Counted from the first letter of the stretch, positions 12,601-24,812 are shown. The stretch is DNA of 64,000 bases from Impatiens glandulifera (GCF_907164915.1 NC_061869.1:62001-126000), one strand, 5' to 3'. Made by a program: numbers and translations. Notes: a model not told the origin generated them from the letters alone.

Positions 12601-15600
12601 ACGCTTGTAAATGAATACTGATCAAATATAAACATAATATTATCTTACGAATATAGCGATGTGGTAAAAATGTTCTCCTCAAGTTTATTACCTTCTGCAT
12701 CTGAGAGGTATTCTCTTCATTCATCTCATTACAACCGATTGAACCATCAGCCGGTGATTTATCAGCAAAAGCAGTCCACAAAAGATTCGAAGGAGAAGAG
12801 AATTTAATAAAGTATGAAGAAACAAAAGCTTAATCAGAAGCTAAGATTCGGGACGCCATGTTTTTCCAAATTTTATAAAATGGGTGGAAATCAAAAACAT
12901 CAAGGAGAAGAGAATTTCATAAATTTATCTGTTAATCTCTCGAATGGAACAAGTGTGTTTCGTCGAGCTGTTTTCACAACTGGTTCGATTCCTTCGAAAT
13001 ATGCAGAGGAAGTATTATGGGAAACGATTAGAGGTGTTTGTGGGAATTCGGTTCAACAATGTGTGGGGATTGTCTCCGACAGGTTTAAATCAAAAGCATT
13101 GAAGAATTTAGAGAATCAACATCACTGGTTGGTTAATATTTCAGGTCAGTTTCAAGCATTTATCAGTTTGATTAAAGATTTCATTAAAGATTTCCCATTA
13201 CGAAACCCGAAACCCAAATTACCACCCACCCACCCACCCTTCGGGCGAACCTGTTTTGGACCATTTTATTTCAGCATAATTTCGCCCAATACCCAAATTA
13301 CAAGCCCGGGTCCAAGATACTAAGGCCTACGCTTGTAAATGAATACTGATCAAATATAAACATAATATTATCTTACGAATATAGCGATGTGGTAAAAATG
13401 TTCTCCTCAAGTTTATTACCTTCTGCATCTGAGAGGTATTCTCTTCATTCATCTCATTACAACCGATTGAACCATCAGCCGGTGATTTATCAGCAAAAGC
13501 AGTCCACAAAAGATTCGAAGGAGAAGAGAATTTAATAAAGTATGAAGAAACAAAAGCTTAATCAGAAGCTAAGATTCGGGACGCCATGTTTTTCCAAATT
13601 TTATAAAATGGGTGGACATCAAAAACATCAAGGAGAAGAGAATTTCATAAATTTATCTGTTAATCTCTCGAATGGAACAAGTGTGTTTCGTCGAGCTGTT
13701 TTCACAACTGGTTCGATTCCTTCGAAATATGCAGAGGAAGTATTATGGGAAACGATTAGAGGTGTTTGTGGGAATTCGGTTCAACAATGTGTGGGGATTG
13801 TCTCCGACAGGTTTAAATCAAAAGCATTGAAGAATTTAGAGAATCAACATCACTGGTTGGTTAATATTTCAGGTCAGTTTCAAGCATTTATCAGTTTGAT
13901 TAAAGATTTCATTAAAGATTTCCCATTACGAAACCCGAAATCCAAATTACCACCCACCCACCCACCCTTCGGGCGAACCCGTTTTGGACCATTTTATTTC
14001 AGCATAATTTCGCCCAATACCCAAATTACAGGCCCGGGTCCAAGATACTAAGGCCTACGCTTGTAAATGAATACTGATCAAATATAAACATAATATTATC
14101 TTACGAATATAGCGATGTGGTAAAAATGTTCTCCTCAAGTTTATTACCTTCTGCATCTGAGATGTATTCTCTTCATTCATCTTATTACAACCGATTGAAC
14201 CATCAGCCGATGATTTATCAGCAAAAGCAGTCCACAAAAGATTCGAAGGAGAAGAGAATTTAATAAAGTATGAAGAAACAAAAGCTTAATCAGAAGCTAA
14301 GATTCGGGACGTCATGTTTTTCCAAATTTCATCAAATGGGTGGACATCAAAAACATCAAGGAGAAGAGAATTTCATAAATTTATCTGTTAATCTCTCGAA
14401 TGGAACAAGTGTGTTTCGTCGAGCTGTTTTCACAACTGGTTCGATTCCTTCGAAATATGCAGAGGAAGTATTATGGGTAACGATTAGAGGTGTCTGTGGG
14501 AATTCGGTTCAACAATGTGTGGGGATTGTCTCCGACAGGTTTAAATCAAAAGCATTGAAGAATTTAGAGAATCAACATCACTGGTTGGTTAATCTTTCAG
14601 GTCAGTTTCAAGCATTTATCAGTTTGATTAAAGATTTCATTAAAGATTTCCCATTACGAAACCCGAAACCCAAATTACCACCCACCCACCCACCCTTCGG
14701 GCGAACCTGTTTTGGACCATTTTATTTCAGCATAATTTCGCCCAATACCCAAATTACAAGCCCGGGTCCAAGATACTAAGGCCTACGCTTGTAAATGAAT
14801 ACTGATCAAATATAAACATAATATTATCTTACGAATATAGCGATGTGGTAAAAATGTTCTCCTCAAGTTTATTACCTTCTGCATCTGAGAGGTATTCTCT
14901 TCATTCATCTTATTACAACCGATTGAACCATCAGCCGGTGATTTATCAGCAAAAGCAGTCCACAAAAGATTCGAAGGAGAAGAGAATTTAATAAAGTATG
15001 AAGAAACAAAAGCTTAATCAGAAGCTAAGATTCGGGACGCCATGTTTTTCCAAATTTTATAAAATGGGTGGAAATCAAAAACATCAAGGAGAAGAGAATT
15101 TCATAAATTTATCTGTTAATCTCTCGAATGGAACAAGTGTGTTTCGTCGAGCTGTTTTCACAACTGGTTCGATTCCTTCGAAATATGCAGAGGAAGTATT
15201 ATGGGAAACGATTAGAGGTGTTTGTGGGAATTCGGTTCAACAATGTGTGGGGATTGTCTCCGACAGGTTTAAATCAAAAGCATTGAAGAATTTAGAGAAT
15301 CAACATCTCTGGTTGGTTAATCTTTCAGGTCAGTTTCAAGCATTTATCAGTTTGATTAAAGATTTCATTAAAGATTTCCTATTACGAAACCCGAAATCCA
15401 AATTACCACCCACCCACCCACCCTTCGGGCGAACCCGTTTTGGACCATTTTATTTCACCATAAATTCGCCCAATACCCAAATTACAGGCCCGGGTCCAAG
15501 ATACTAAGGCCTACGCTTGTAAATGAATACTGATCAAATATAAACATAATATTATCTTACGAATATAGCGATGTGGTAAAAATGTTCTCCTCAAGTTTAT

Positions 15601-16143
15601 TACCTTCTGCATCTGAGAGGTATTCTCTTCATTCATCTTATTACAACCGATTGAACCATCAGCCGATGATTTATCAACAAAAGCAGTCCACAAAAGATTC
15701 GAAGGAGAAGAGAATTTAATAAAGTATGAAGAAACAAAAGCTGAATTAGAAGCTAAAATTCGGGACGTCATGTTTTTCCAAATTTCATCAAATGGGTGGA
15801 CATAAAAAACATCAAGGAGAAGAGAATTTCATAAATTTATCTGTTAATCTCTCGAATGGAACAAGTGTGTTTCGTCGAGCTGTTTTCACAACTGGTTCGA
15901 TTCCTTCGAAATATGCAGAGGAAGTATTATGGGAAACGATTAGAGGTGTCTGTGGGAACTCGGTTCAACAATGTGGGGGGATTGTCTCCGACAGGTTTAA
16001 ATCAAAAACATTGAAGAATTTAGAGAATCAACATCACTGGTTGGTTAATCTTCCAGGTCAGTTTCAAGCATTTATCAGTTTGATTAAAGATTTCATTAAA
16101 GATTTCCCATTACGAAACCCGAAACCCAAATTACCTGAATGTT
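6666..16143 (+). repeat. 728-bp tandem array, left block (13 units)
   Basis: Head-to-tail units of 727-728 bp. The 169-codon frame starting ATGAAGAAACAAAAGCT opens at 6992, 7720, 8447, 9175, 9903, 10630, 11358, 12086, 12814, 13542, 14270, 14998 and about 15725. Each unit is ~270 bp of non-coding DNA (CCCACCCACCC, GGCCCGGG, a CGATGTGG motif) followed by ~450 bp of gene-derived sequence. The part with family resemblance reads IPSKYAEEVLWE .. CVGIVSDRFKSKALKNLE. In all units an earlier part (KIRDA.FFQISSNGWKSK) lies in another frame, so a shared frameshift predates expansion. One copy (9903) has an extra small indel. Two sequence types (SKFHQ/ITSPGPRY and SKFYK/ITGPGPRY) partly alternate. The last unit is cut at 16143 by a copia LTR. 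Confidence 0.95.
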
Positions 16144-16410
16144 ATTTAGGTTTATTACCTGAATGTTTACCCTATAAATATGTGATTATTAAGGGTTTAC
16201 ATTGGTTAGACAGAATTCTAGAGAGATAAAGGGTGAGGCAAAAACTCTGTATTCCTTCTTCTTCTTCATAGTAAATCTGGTGGTGGCTGAAGTGGACGTA
16301 GCTCAATTTGAGTGAACCACTATAAATCTGTGTGTTCTTGTGTTCTTCTTTCTTGTGTTTTTACAGATTGTTTTCAAGCTGGTAGGATTTGGGAGATACA
16401 AATCCTAACA
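16144..16410 (+). repeat. Copia 5' LTR, 5'-truncated
   Basis: Homologous to the right part of the 3' LTR from ATTTAGGTTTATTACC to the terminal CCTAACA. About 80-90 bp of the LTR start (TGTTGAGTTATGG..) is missing. It has three extra CTT-type bases and a longer run before ACAGATTG compared with the 3' LTR. Confidence 0.88.
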
Positions 16411-16412
16411 AC

Positions 16413-16424
16413 TGGTATCAGAGC
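16413..16424 (+). other. Copia primer binding site (tRNA-iMet)
   Basis: TGGTATCAGAGC lies two bases after the LTR end, the usual plant copia site for initiator tRNA-Met. Confidence 0.9.
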
Positions 16425-16453
16425 AGCTATGCTAGATCTGAGCATTGGAAACA

Positions 16454-17179
16454 ATGGCAAGTGAGAACAGTATAGGACATGGAATTGGAAGATTTGATGG
16501 GACAGATTATGCCTTCTGGAGAATGCAGATTGAAGATTATCTTTATGGAAAGAAGCTTCATGTTCCTTTAAGTGAGAAACTAGAGAAGATGGATGAAGCT
16601 GAATGGAAACTCCTTGATAGACAGGTTTTGGGAGTTGTCCGATTGACGCTAGCCAAGACAGTTGCTCACAATGTAGCAAAGGAGAAGACCACCATGGGTC
16701 TGATGAAAGCTCTTTCTGATATGTATGAGAAACCATCTGCTAACAACAAGGTACACTTAATGAAAAGACTCTTTTACTTAAGAATGGTTGATGGTACTTC
16801 TGTCACTACTCATTTGATTGAATTCAATACAATTGTGAATCAATTGCTATCTGTTGAGATTGATTTTGGGGATGAAGTTAGTGCCCTGATTTTGTTAGCA
16901 TCTCTACCAAATAGTTGTGAACCTATGAGGGCAGCAATTAGTATTTCAGTTGGAAATGCTAAACTGAAATTTGTTGAAGTTAGAGATCGTATTCTTGCTG
17001 AAGAGGTTCGTAAAATTGATTCTGGTGAAACGTTCAAAGGTTCTGCTCTGAATGTGGAAAACAGGGGCAGAGATAATGATAGAAATTTCAACCGAAGTAA
17101 GAGCAGATCTATGTCAAGGAGCATGAGGAGTCAGTCCAAATCTGGGAGGACATTTGAGTGCTGGAATTGTGGTAAATAG
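16454..17179 (+). CDS. gag: Copia Gag, stopped inside the zinc knuckle
   Basis: The first in-frame ATG is at 16454 (MASENSIGHG). The frame continues upstream to a non-ATG codon at 16445, which I did not use. The protein is a UBN2-type copia Gag (RFDGTDYAFWRMQIEDYL near its start), with an Arg/Ser-rich basic stretch before a CCHC knuckle. The frame ends at a TAG (17177-17179) after CWNCGK. The same frame continues directly with GHLKRNC, completing CX2CX4HX4C. A CAG-to-TAG change is the simplest explanation; programmed readthrough is less likely because a second lesion exists downstream. Confidence 0.88.
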   Translation: MASENSIGHGIGRFDGTDYAFWRMQIEDYLYGKKLHVPLSEKLEKMDEAEWKLLDRQVLGVVRLTLAKTVAHNVAKEKTTMGLMKALSDMYEKPSANNKVHLMKRLFYLRMVDGTSVTTHLIEFNTIVNQLLSVEIDFGDEVSALILLASLPNSCEPMRAAISISVGNAKLKFVEVRDRILAEEVRKIDSGETFKGSALNVENRGRDNDRNFNRSKSRSMSRSMRSQSKSGRTFECWNCGK

Positions 17180-20100
17180 GGTCATCTGAAGAGGAACTGC
17201 AAAGCACCGAAGAAAAACGGTGATGATAAAAATGATGCAGTCAACGTTGTTACAGAATCTGTCACTGATGCGTTACTTCTGTCTGTTGATAGCCCGATAG
17301 ATTCATGGGTTTTGGACTCAGGAGCGTCTTTCCACACCACTGCTCACAAAGAATTAATGGAGAATTATGTGGCTGGAAACTGTGGGAAAGTTTATCTCGC
17401 AGATGGTGAGCCACTGGATATTGTTGGCATTGGTGACATCAAATTGAAGATGGCAAATGGTTCTGTTTGGAAGATTAATAAGGTGAGACACATTCCAGGT
17501 TTAATGCGCAATTTGATCTCTGTTACACAACTTGATGAAGAAGGTCACAATTTCAGTTGTGGAAATGGTGCATGGAATGTGACTAAAGGAGCAATTGTTG
17601 TTGCTCGAGGTCACAAAACTGGAACGTTATACACGACTTCAACTTGCAGAGAAACAGTTGCTGCTGTAATTGATGACTCGAAGAACAGTGAGCTATGGCA
17701 TTGCAGGTTGGGCCATATGAGCGAAAAAGGGATGAAAATTCTTTTGAAGAATGGACAGATTTCAGAACTGAAGTCTGTTGAACATCAATTATGTGAAAAC
17801 TGCATTCTTGGAAAACAAAAACGGGTGAGTTTCTTAAAAACTGGGAAGAAGCTCAAGAAAGAAAGACTAGAGTTGGTACACACTGATGTGTGGGGACCTG
17901 CACCTGTTTCTTCTATTGGCGGATCATACTACTATGTGACTTTTATAGATGATTCAACAAGAAAAGTATGTGTTTACTTTATGAAGCACAAATCTGAAGT
18001 ATTTGCTATTTTCAAGAAGTGGAAGGCTTTGGTTGAAAATGAAACAAATCAGAAAGTTAAGTGCTTGAGATCCGACAACGGAGGTGAATATATCAATTTA
18101 GATTTCAAAGAGTATTGTGCTGAAAATGGGATCAATATGGTGAAGACTGTTCCCCGAACGCCTCAAGAGAATGGAGTAGCTGAAAGAATGAACCGAACAT
18201 TGAACGAGCGTGCTAGAAGCATGAGATTGCATGCAGGGCTGCCTAAAACCTTCTGGGCAGAAGCTATTAATACTGCTGCCTATTTGATAAACAGGGGACC
18301 CTCTGTTCCTCTTGAATTCAGAATTCCTGAAGAAGCTTGGAGCAATAAAAGGGTAAACCTTTCTCATTTGAAAGTGTTTGGATGTTTATCATATGTTCAT
18401 ATTAATGAATGTGATAGGAGCAAGCTTGATTCAAAGTCTAATAAATGTTTTTTCATTGGTTATGGTGATATCGAGTTTGGTTATCGTTTTTGGGATAATC
18501 AAAATCGGAAGATCATTCGTAGCAGAAATGTTATCTTCAATGAACAGATTCTCTACAAAGATTGTGTTGGGAAGACATCAGGTGGTGATTCCAAGTTGGA
18601 AGAGACTGGTACAGTCGATTTGAGAGAATTTTCAGTTGAATATATACCGGTTGTCGAAGAAGAACAATGTGTTGTTGAAGATGAAATCGTTGAGAACGTG
18701 GCCCCAGAGGTAAATCAGCAAACACCGGTTATACAGTTGAGAAGATCATCAAGAAATCGAAAACCAGTTGAGAGGTGGTCTCCATCTCTAAACTATATCT
18801 TGTTGACAGATAGAGGTGAACCTGAATGCTATGAGGAAGCAATACAATCTGATGAATCGGTTAAGTGGGAGTCTGCGATGAAAGATGAGATGGACTCTTT
18901 GATGTTGAATCAGACTTGGGAGCTCACTGAGCTACCAAATGGAAAGAAAGCACTTCACAACAAATGGATCTTCAGGATTAAAGAAGAACATGATAAAACG
19001 ATGAGGTACAAGGCAAGATTGGTTGTGAAAGGATTTCAACAGAAAGAAGGTATTGACTACAATGAGATCTTCTCTCCAGTAGTTAAATTGATGACAATCA
19101 GAACTATTTTGAGTTTGGTTGTGAAAGAAGACCTCATCTTCAACAAATGGATGTCAAAACTGCTTTTATTCATGGTGATTTAGATGAAGAGATTTACATG
19201 CGACAACCAGAAGGATTTGAAATCAAAGGAAAAGATGAGCTTGTGTGCAAGCTTCAGAAGAGTCTGTATGGTTTGAAACAGGCTCCAAGGCAATGGTACA
19301 AGAAGTTTGATAGCTTCATGAAAAGTAACAATTTTTTGAGGTGTGAAGCTGATCATTGCTACTATATCAAAATGTTTGATAAATCGTACATTCTTCTTCT
19401 TCTCTACGTTGATGACATGTTGATTGCTGGAGCAAGCTTGTATGAGATTAACAAGCTTAAGAAAGAGTTGTCTGAAAAGTTTGCAATGAAGGATTTGGGT
19501 GCTGCTAAACAAATCCTTGGGATGAGAATTTTCAGGGATGAAGAAGTTCTCAAGCTTTCACAAGAAGAATATGTGAAGAAAGTTCTTAGCAGGTTCAACT
19601 TGTATAATGCAAAACCAGTTACTACCCCCTTAGCTAGTCACTTCAGACTATCTAAAGATCAGTCGCCTTCAACAAAGGAGGAGAAAAATTACATGGCCAC
19701 TGTTCCATATGCCTCTGCCATTGGTTGTATTATGTATGCGATGGTTTGCACAAGACCAGACATAGCACATGTAGTGGGAGTTGTTAGCAGATTCATGAGC
19801 AACCCGGGTAGACAACATTGGGAAGCAGTAAAGTGGATACTACGATACTTAAGAGGAAGTACGGGTCTCGCTTTGTGTTTTCGAAAGTCTAATATGGGTT
19901 TAGAAGGATATGTTGATGCTGACAATGGTGGTGATGTTGATAGTAGGAAGAGAACAACAGGGTACATTTATACTCTGGGAGGTACTGCAATCAGTTGGGT
20001 TTCAAAATTGCAGAAGATTGTTGCTCTTTCTAGTTGTGAGGCAGAGTATGTTGCTGTGACAGAAGCTACTAAGGAGATGATGTGGTTACAACCCTTTTTG

Positions 20101-20361
20101 CGAGAATTGGGTCAAGACTACGAGGGAAGTGTGTTGCGATGCGACAGTCAGAGTGCCATTCATTTGGCAAAGAATCCTATTTATCATGGTAGGACGAAGC
20201 ATATACAGGTTCGTTATCATTTCATCCGGTCAGCTTTAGAAGATGGAGTATTAGCTCTTGAGAAGATTCCCGGGAGTGAGAATCCAGCTGATATGTTGAC
20301 GAAAGCTGTGACAAATGAGAAACTGAAGTTGTGTGCAACTTCAGTTGGTCTTCTTCGTTAA
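17180..20361 (+). pseudogene. pol: Copia Pol (protease, integrase, RT, RNase H), one frameshift
   Basis: Continues in the Gag frame. Protease active site WVLDSGASFH near 17305; GAG-pre-integrase HCRLGHMSEKG; integrase core with HTDVWGP, IDDSTR, RSDNGGEY and PQENGVAERMNR. RT begins near 18900 (WIFRIKEE, YKARLVVKGF). At about 19133 a single missing base moves RT to the next frame, which is open from 19147 (QMDVKTAF .. YVDDMLIAG .. RNase H with GYVDADN, SSCEAEYVA) to the stop at 20359-20361. In the RNase H motif GYVDADN is followed by GGDVD where AGD is more usual. One stop plus one single-base lesion suggests recent loss of function. Confidence 0.92.
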
Positions 20362-20412
20362 GACACCGAATGGAAAGCCACTACCGATCGAGAGATGATG
20401 AAGTTAGTCTCC

Positions 20413-20423
20413 AAGTGGGAGAT
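20413..20423 (+). other. Copia polypurine tract
   Basis: AAGTGGGAGAT immediately precedes the TGTTG of the 3' LTR; this is the typical plant copia plus-strand primer and fixes the LTR start. Confidence 0.85.
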
Positions 20424-20772
20424 TGTTGAGTTATGGAGCCTACACTTATAATAAACTCTACATTGTTAATTAGAGTTTATTGAGTTTTCTTTTTTTGGTT
20501 TTGGGCTTGGGCCTGTCCAAAAATATTTAGGTTTATTACCTGAATGTTTACCATATAAATATGTGATTATTAAGGTTTACATTGGTTAGACAGAATTCTA
20601 GAGAGATAAAGGGTGAGGCAAAAACTCTGTATTCCTTCTTCTTCATAGTAAATCTGGTGGTGGCTGAAGTGGATGTAGCTCAATTTGAGTGAACCACTAT
20701 AAATCTGTGTGTTCTTGTGTTTTTTCAGATTGTTTTCAAGCTGGTAGGATTTGGGAGATACAAATCCTAACA
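20424..20772 (+). repeat. Copia 3' LTR, complete
   Basis: Starts TGTTGAG after the polypurine tract and ends CCTAACA. A TATA-like ATAAATATG and a later CACTATAAATC occur inside. It is followed directly by CAGTCCAC, mid-unit sequence of the 728-bp array. Confidence 0.9.
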
Positions 20773-23375
20773 CAGTCCACAAAAGATTCGAATGAGAAGA
20801 GAATTTAATAAAGTATGAAGAAACAAAAGTTGAATCAGAAGCTAAGATTCGGGGCGCCATGTTTTTCCAAATTTCATCAAATGGGTGGAAATCAAAAACA
20901 TTAAGGAGAAGAGAATTTCATAAATTTATCTGTTAATCTCTCGAATGGAACACGTGTGTTTCGTCGAGCTGTTTTCACAACTGGTTCGATTCCTTCGAAA
21001 TATGCAGAGGAAGTATTATGGGAAACGATTAGAGGTGTCTGTGGGAATTCGGTTCAACAATGTGTGGGGATTGTCTCCGACAAGTTTAAATCAAAAGCAT
21101 TGAAGAATTTAGTGAATCAACATCACTAGTTGGTTAATCTTTCAGGTCAGTTTCAAGCATTTATCAGTTTGATTAAAGATTTCATTAAAGATTTCCCATT
21201 ACGAAACCCGAAACCCGAATTACCACCCACCCACCCACCCTTCGGGCGAACCCGTTTTGGACCATATTATTTCAGCATAATTTCGCCCAATACCCAAATT
21301 ACAGGCCCAGGTCCAAGATACTAAGGCCTACGCTTGTAAATGAATACTGATCAAATATAAACAGAATATTATCTTACGAATATAGCGATGTGGTAAAATG
21401 TTCTCCTCAAGTTTATTACCTTCTGCATCTGAGAGGTATTCTCTTCATTCATCTTATTACAACCGATTGAACCATCAGCCGATGATTTATCAGCAAAAGA
21501 AGTCCACAAAAGATTCGAAGGAGAAGAGAATTTAATAAAGTATGAAGAAACAAAAGCTGAATCAGAAGCTAAGATTCGGGACGTCATGTTTTTCCAAATT
21601 TCATCAAATGGGTGGAAATCAAAAACATCAAGGAGAAGAGAATTTCATAAATTTATCTGTTAATCTCTCGAATGGAACAAGTGTGTTTCGTCGAGCTGTT
21701 TTCACAACTGGTTCGATTCCTTCGAAATATGCAGAGGAAGTATTATGGGAAACGATTAGAGGTGTCTGTGGGAATTCGCTTCAACAACGTGTGGGGATTG
21801 TCTCCGACAGGTTTAAATCAAAAGCATTGAAGAATTTAGAGAATCAACATCACTGGTTGGTTAATCTTTCAGGTCAGTTTCAAGCATTTATCAGTTTGAT
21901 AAACGATTTCATTAAAGATTTCCCATTACGAAACCCAAATTACCACCCCCCACCCACCCTTCGGGCGAACCCGTTTTGGACCATTTTATTTCAGCATAAT
22001 TTCGCCCAATACCCAAATTATAGGCCCAGGTCCAAGATACTAAGGCCTACGCTTGTAAATGAATACTGATCAAATATAAACAGAATATTATCTTACGAAT
22101 ATAGCGATGTGGTAAAAATGTTCTCCTCAAGTTTATTACCTTCTGCATCTGAGAGGTATTCTCTTCATTCATCTTATTACAACCGATTGAACCATCAGCC
22201 GATGATTTATCAGCAAAAGTAGTCCACAAAAGATTCGAAGGAGAAGAGAATTTAATAAAGTATGAAGAAACAAAAGCTGAATCAGAAGCTAAGATTCGGG
22301 ACGCCATGTTTTTCCAAATTTCATTAAATGGGTGGAAATCAAAAACATCAAGGAGAAGAGAATTTCATAAATTTATCTGTTAATCTCTCGAATGGAACAA
22401 GTGTGTTTCGTCGAGCTGTTTTCACAACTGGTTCGATTCCTTCGAAATATGCAGAGGAAGTATTATGGGAAACGATTAGAGGTGTCTGTGGGAATTCGGT
22501 TCAACAATGTGTGGGGATTGTCTCCGACAGGTTTAAATCAAAAGCATTGAAGAATTTAGAGAATCAACGTCACTGGTTGGTTAATCTTTCAGGTCAGTTT
22601 CAAGTATTTATCAGTTTGATTAAAGATTTCATTAAAGATTTCCCATTACGAAACCCGAAACCCGAATTACCTACCCACCCACCCTTCGGGCGAACCCATT
22701 TTGGACCATTTTATTTCAGCATAATTTCGCCCATACCCAAATTACAGGCCCAGGTCCAAGATACTAAGGCCTACGCTTGTAAATGAATACTGATCAAATA
22801 TAAACAGAATATTATCTTACGAATATAGCGATGTGGTAAAAATGTTCTCCTCAAGTTTATTACCTTCTGCATCTGAGAGGTATTCTCTTCATTCATCTTA
22901 TTACAACCGATTGAACCATTAGCCGATGATTTATCAGCAAAAGCAGTCCACAAAAAGATTCGAAGGAGAAGAGAATTTAATAAAGTATGAAGAAACAAAA
23001 GCTGAATCAGAAGTTAAGATTCGGGACGCCTTGTTTTTCCAAATTTCATCAAATGGGTGGAAATCAAAAACATCAAGGAGAAGAGAATTTCATAAATTTA
23101 TTTGTTAATCTCTCGAATGGAACAAGTGTGTTTCGTCGAGCTGTTTTCACAACTGGTTCGATTCCTTCAAAATATGCAGATGAAGTATTATGGGAAACGA
23201 TTAGAGGTGTCTGTGGGAATTCGGTTCAACAATGTGTGGGGATTGTCTCCGACAGGTTTAAATCAAAAGCATTGAAGAATTTAGAGAATCAACATCACTG
23301 GTTGATTAATCTTTCAGGTCAGTTTCAAGAATTTATTAGTTTGATTAAAGATTTCATTAAAGATTCCCATTACTA
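20773..23375 (+). repeat. 728-bp tandem array, right block (4 units)
   Basis: Units continue in the same orientation with ATGs at about 20816, 21542, 22261 and 22987. These copies are more diverged than the left block: a TAG for TGG in unit 1 (near 21128), small indels in the C-rich tract, and ATAATATT changed to AGAATATT. The array ends at CCCATTAC (near 23375), where sequence passes into unique downstream gene sequence (TAAACAATTTG) instead of GAAACCCG. Greater divergence at this edge fits the usual pattern of homogenised centres and diverged ends. Confidence 0.93.
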
Positions 23376-24430
23376 AACAATTTGATCGATAATTGTTTAA
23401 AACTAGCCAAGTTTGTAAACAACAAGACTCAGATTAGACATGCAGTTCATAAGTATCAGTTATAGGAATACAATCAAGCAAGGTTATTGAGAATTCCGTC
23501 GAAACATAGCCAAAGAACGAATTTCGGTCCAATCGAGACCTTAATCGAAGATATCTTGAGCTCTGCACGAGCTCTGCAGCTTGTTTTGATCGACGAATCG
23601 TTTAAGATTGTATCTATTGATGATTCGTCGAGTAAGGAGATTGAAGATATGATGAGGGATCCTCGTTTTTGGAATGAATTAGAAGCTGTTCATTCGCTGT
23701 TCAACTTGATAAAGGGAATGGCTCGTGAAATCGAAAGAGATAAGCCTTTGGTGGGACAATGTCTTCCTCTTTGAGATGAATTGAGAAGGAAAGTTAAGGA
23801 TTGGTGTTTGAAATTCAACATTGTTGAAACAAACATTGATCGAGAAGATAATTGAACGACGATTCAAGAAGAGTTATCATCCGGCTTGGGCTGCAACGTT
23901 CATACTCGATCCACTTTACTTAATTCGTGATTCGAGTGGGAAATACATGCCTCCTTTCAACTGCTTGACATCAGAACAAGAGAAAGACGTCGATAAGATC
24001 ATAACTAGGCTTGTTTCGAGAGAGGAAGCTCATATAGTTTTAATGGAGCTTATGAAATGGAGAAGTGAAGGACTTCATCCTGTTTATGCTCAAGCTGTGC
24101 AGATGAAAGTGAGGGATTCAAATACGGGGAAGATGAAGATTGTGAATCCGTAGAGTAGTAGACTTGTTTGGGAAACTCATTTAACTCAGTTTACATCGTT
24201 AGGGAAAGTCGCGGTTAGGATTACATTTCTTCATTCGACTTCTTGCGGATTTAAGTGTAATTTGTCATTGTTGAGATGGATTCATTTGACCTCGGCTATG
24301 GATAAGGCGCAAAAGAAGATATTTATTGCTGCTCATTTGAAACTCGACAACACGAAAGATGAAGAGGAGAATGAAATCGAACTCTTTTCATTGACCAATG
24401 GTGATGATCATCATGATGTTTTTTTGTTGA
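22900..24430 (+). pseudogene. hAT-derived DUF659-type gene, broken, source of the array
   Basis: The only copy that continues past the array junction. Read across frames it matches a plant family of domesticated hAT-transposase-like proteins (recalled from Arabidopsis At1g12380/At1g62870): AVHKRFEGEENL, then IPSKYAEEVLWETI, VGIVSDRFKSKALKNLE, then beyond the junction GPIETLIEDILSSARALQL, DKPLVGQCLPL, ERRFKKSYHPAWAATFILD, REEAHIVLMELMKW, SLGKVAVRITFLH and LDKAQ-like DKAQKKIF near 24300. Stops or shifts occur near 23373, 23464, 23772, about 23825 and 24151. The N-terminal part of the family protein is absent, so it was already 5'-truncated. The intact protein probably has an RNase H-like fold; this copy cannot encode it. 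Confidence 0.85.
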
Positions 24431-24812
24431 TACACATGTTTTTTTGTTTGTTTGTTAAGGTTCTTTGTTCCTTATTGGATCATGTTGTAATTGACCACAA
24501 AAACAAAACAACAAAAATGGTTCTTTGTTCTTGATTTTTACTCATATTAAAGAAGTTGAATTCAAATCTGAAACATGGGTTGGTTTTGTTTTTTTCAGGA
24601 GATTTAAACCATGCACGAATAGGATGATGATGATCATCATGTTAATGGAAGGTTAGATGATCAGATCTGTTAACAAACAGCTAGCTTAGATTCTTTCATT
24701 CAATAAATCATAGGTTCTATCCTTATCCATTTAACTTCCATTTGCTCATTTTAATGAAATGAGATTTTCTTATCTTATGTGTTTTATCCTTTTTTTCAAT
24801 AGAAATTTGATG

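Larger units (their letters stand above)
16144..20772 (+). mobile_element. Ty1/copia LTR retrotransposon inside the array
   Basis: Order: truncated 5' LTR, primer site, gag, protease, integrase, reverse transcriptase, RNase H, polypurine tract, 3' LTR, the copia domain order. The 3' LTR is 349 bp, but the 5' LTR keeps only its last ~267 bp. No target duplication is visible: the left flank is ..TTACCTGAATGTT and the right flank is CAGTCCAC. The right flank resumes the array unit at a later point than the left flank leaves it, so some 270 bp of array is missing with the LTR end. The coding region has one in-frame TAG and one frameshift, so it is not autonomous. Confidence 0.95.

Noticed and set aside
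7505..16000. Recurring 60-codon minus-strand frames in the array (MWTAFADKSP..)
   Set aside because: They are the reverse complement of the non-coding lead of each unit, begin in gene-derived sequence and match no family; they recur only because the unit recurs.
6666..23375. Centromeric satellite or ribosomal DNA
   Set aside because: The unit is gene-derived, has only ~17 copies and contains no rRNA sequence.
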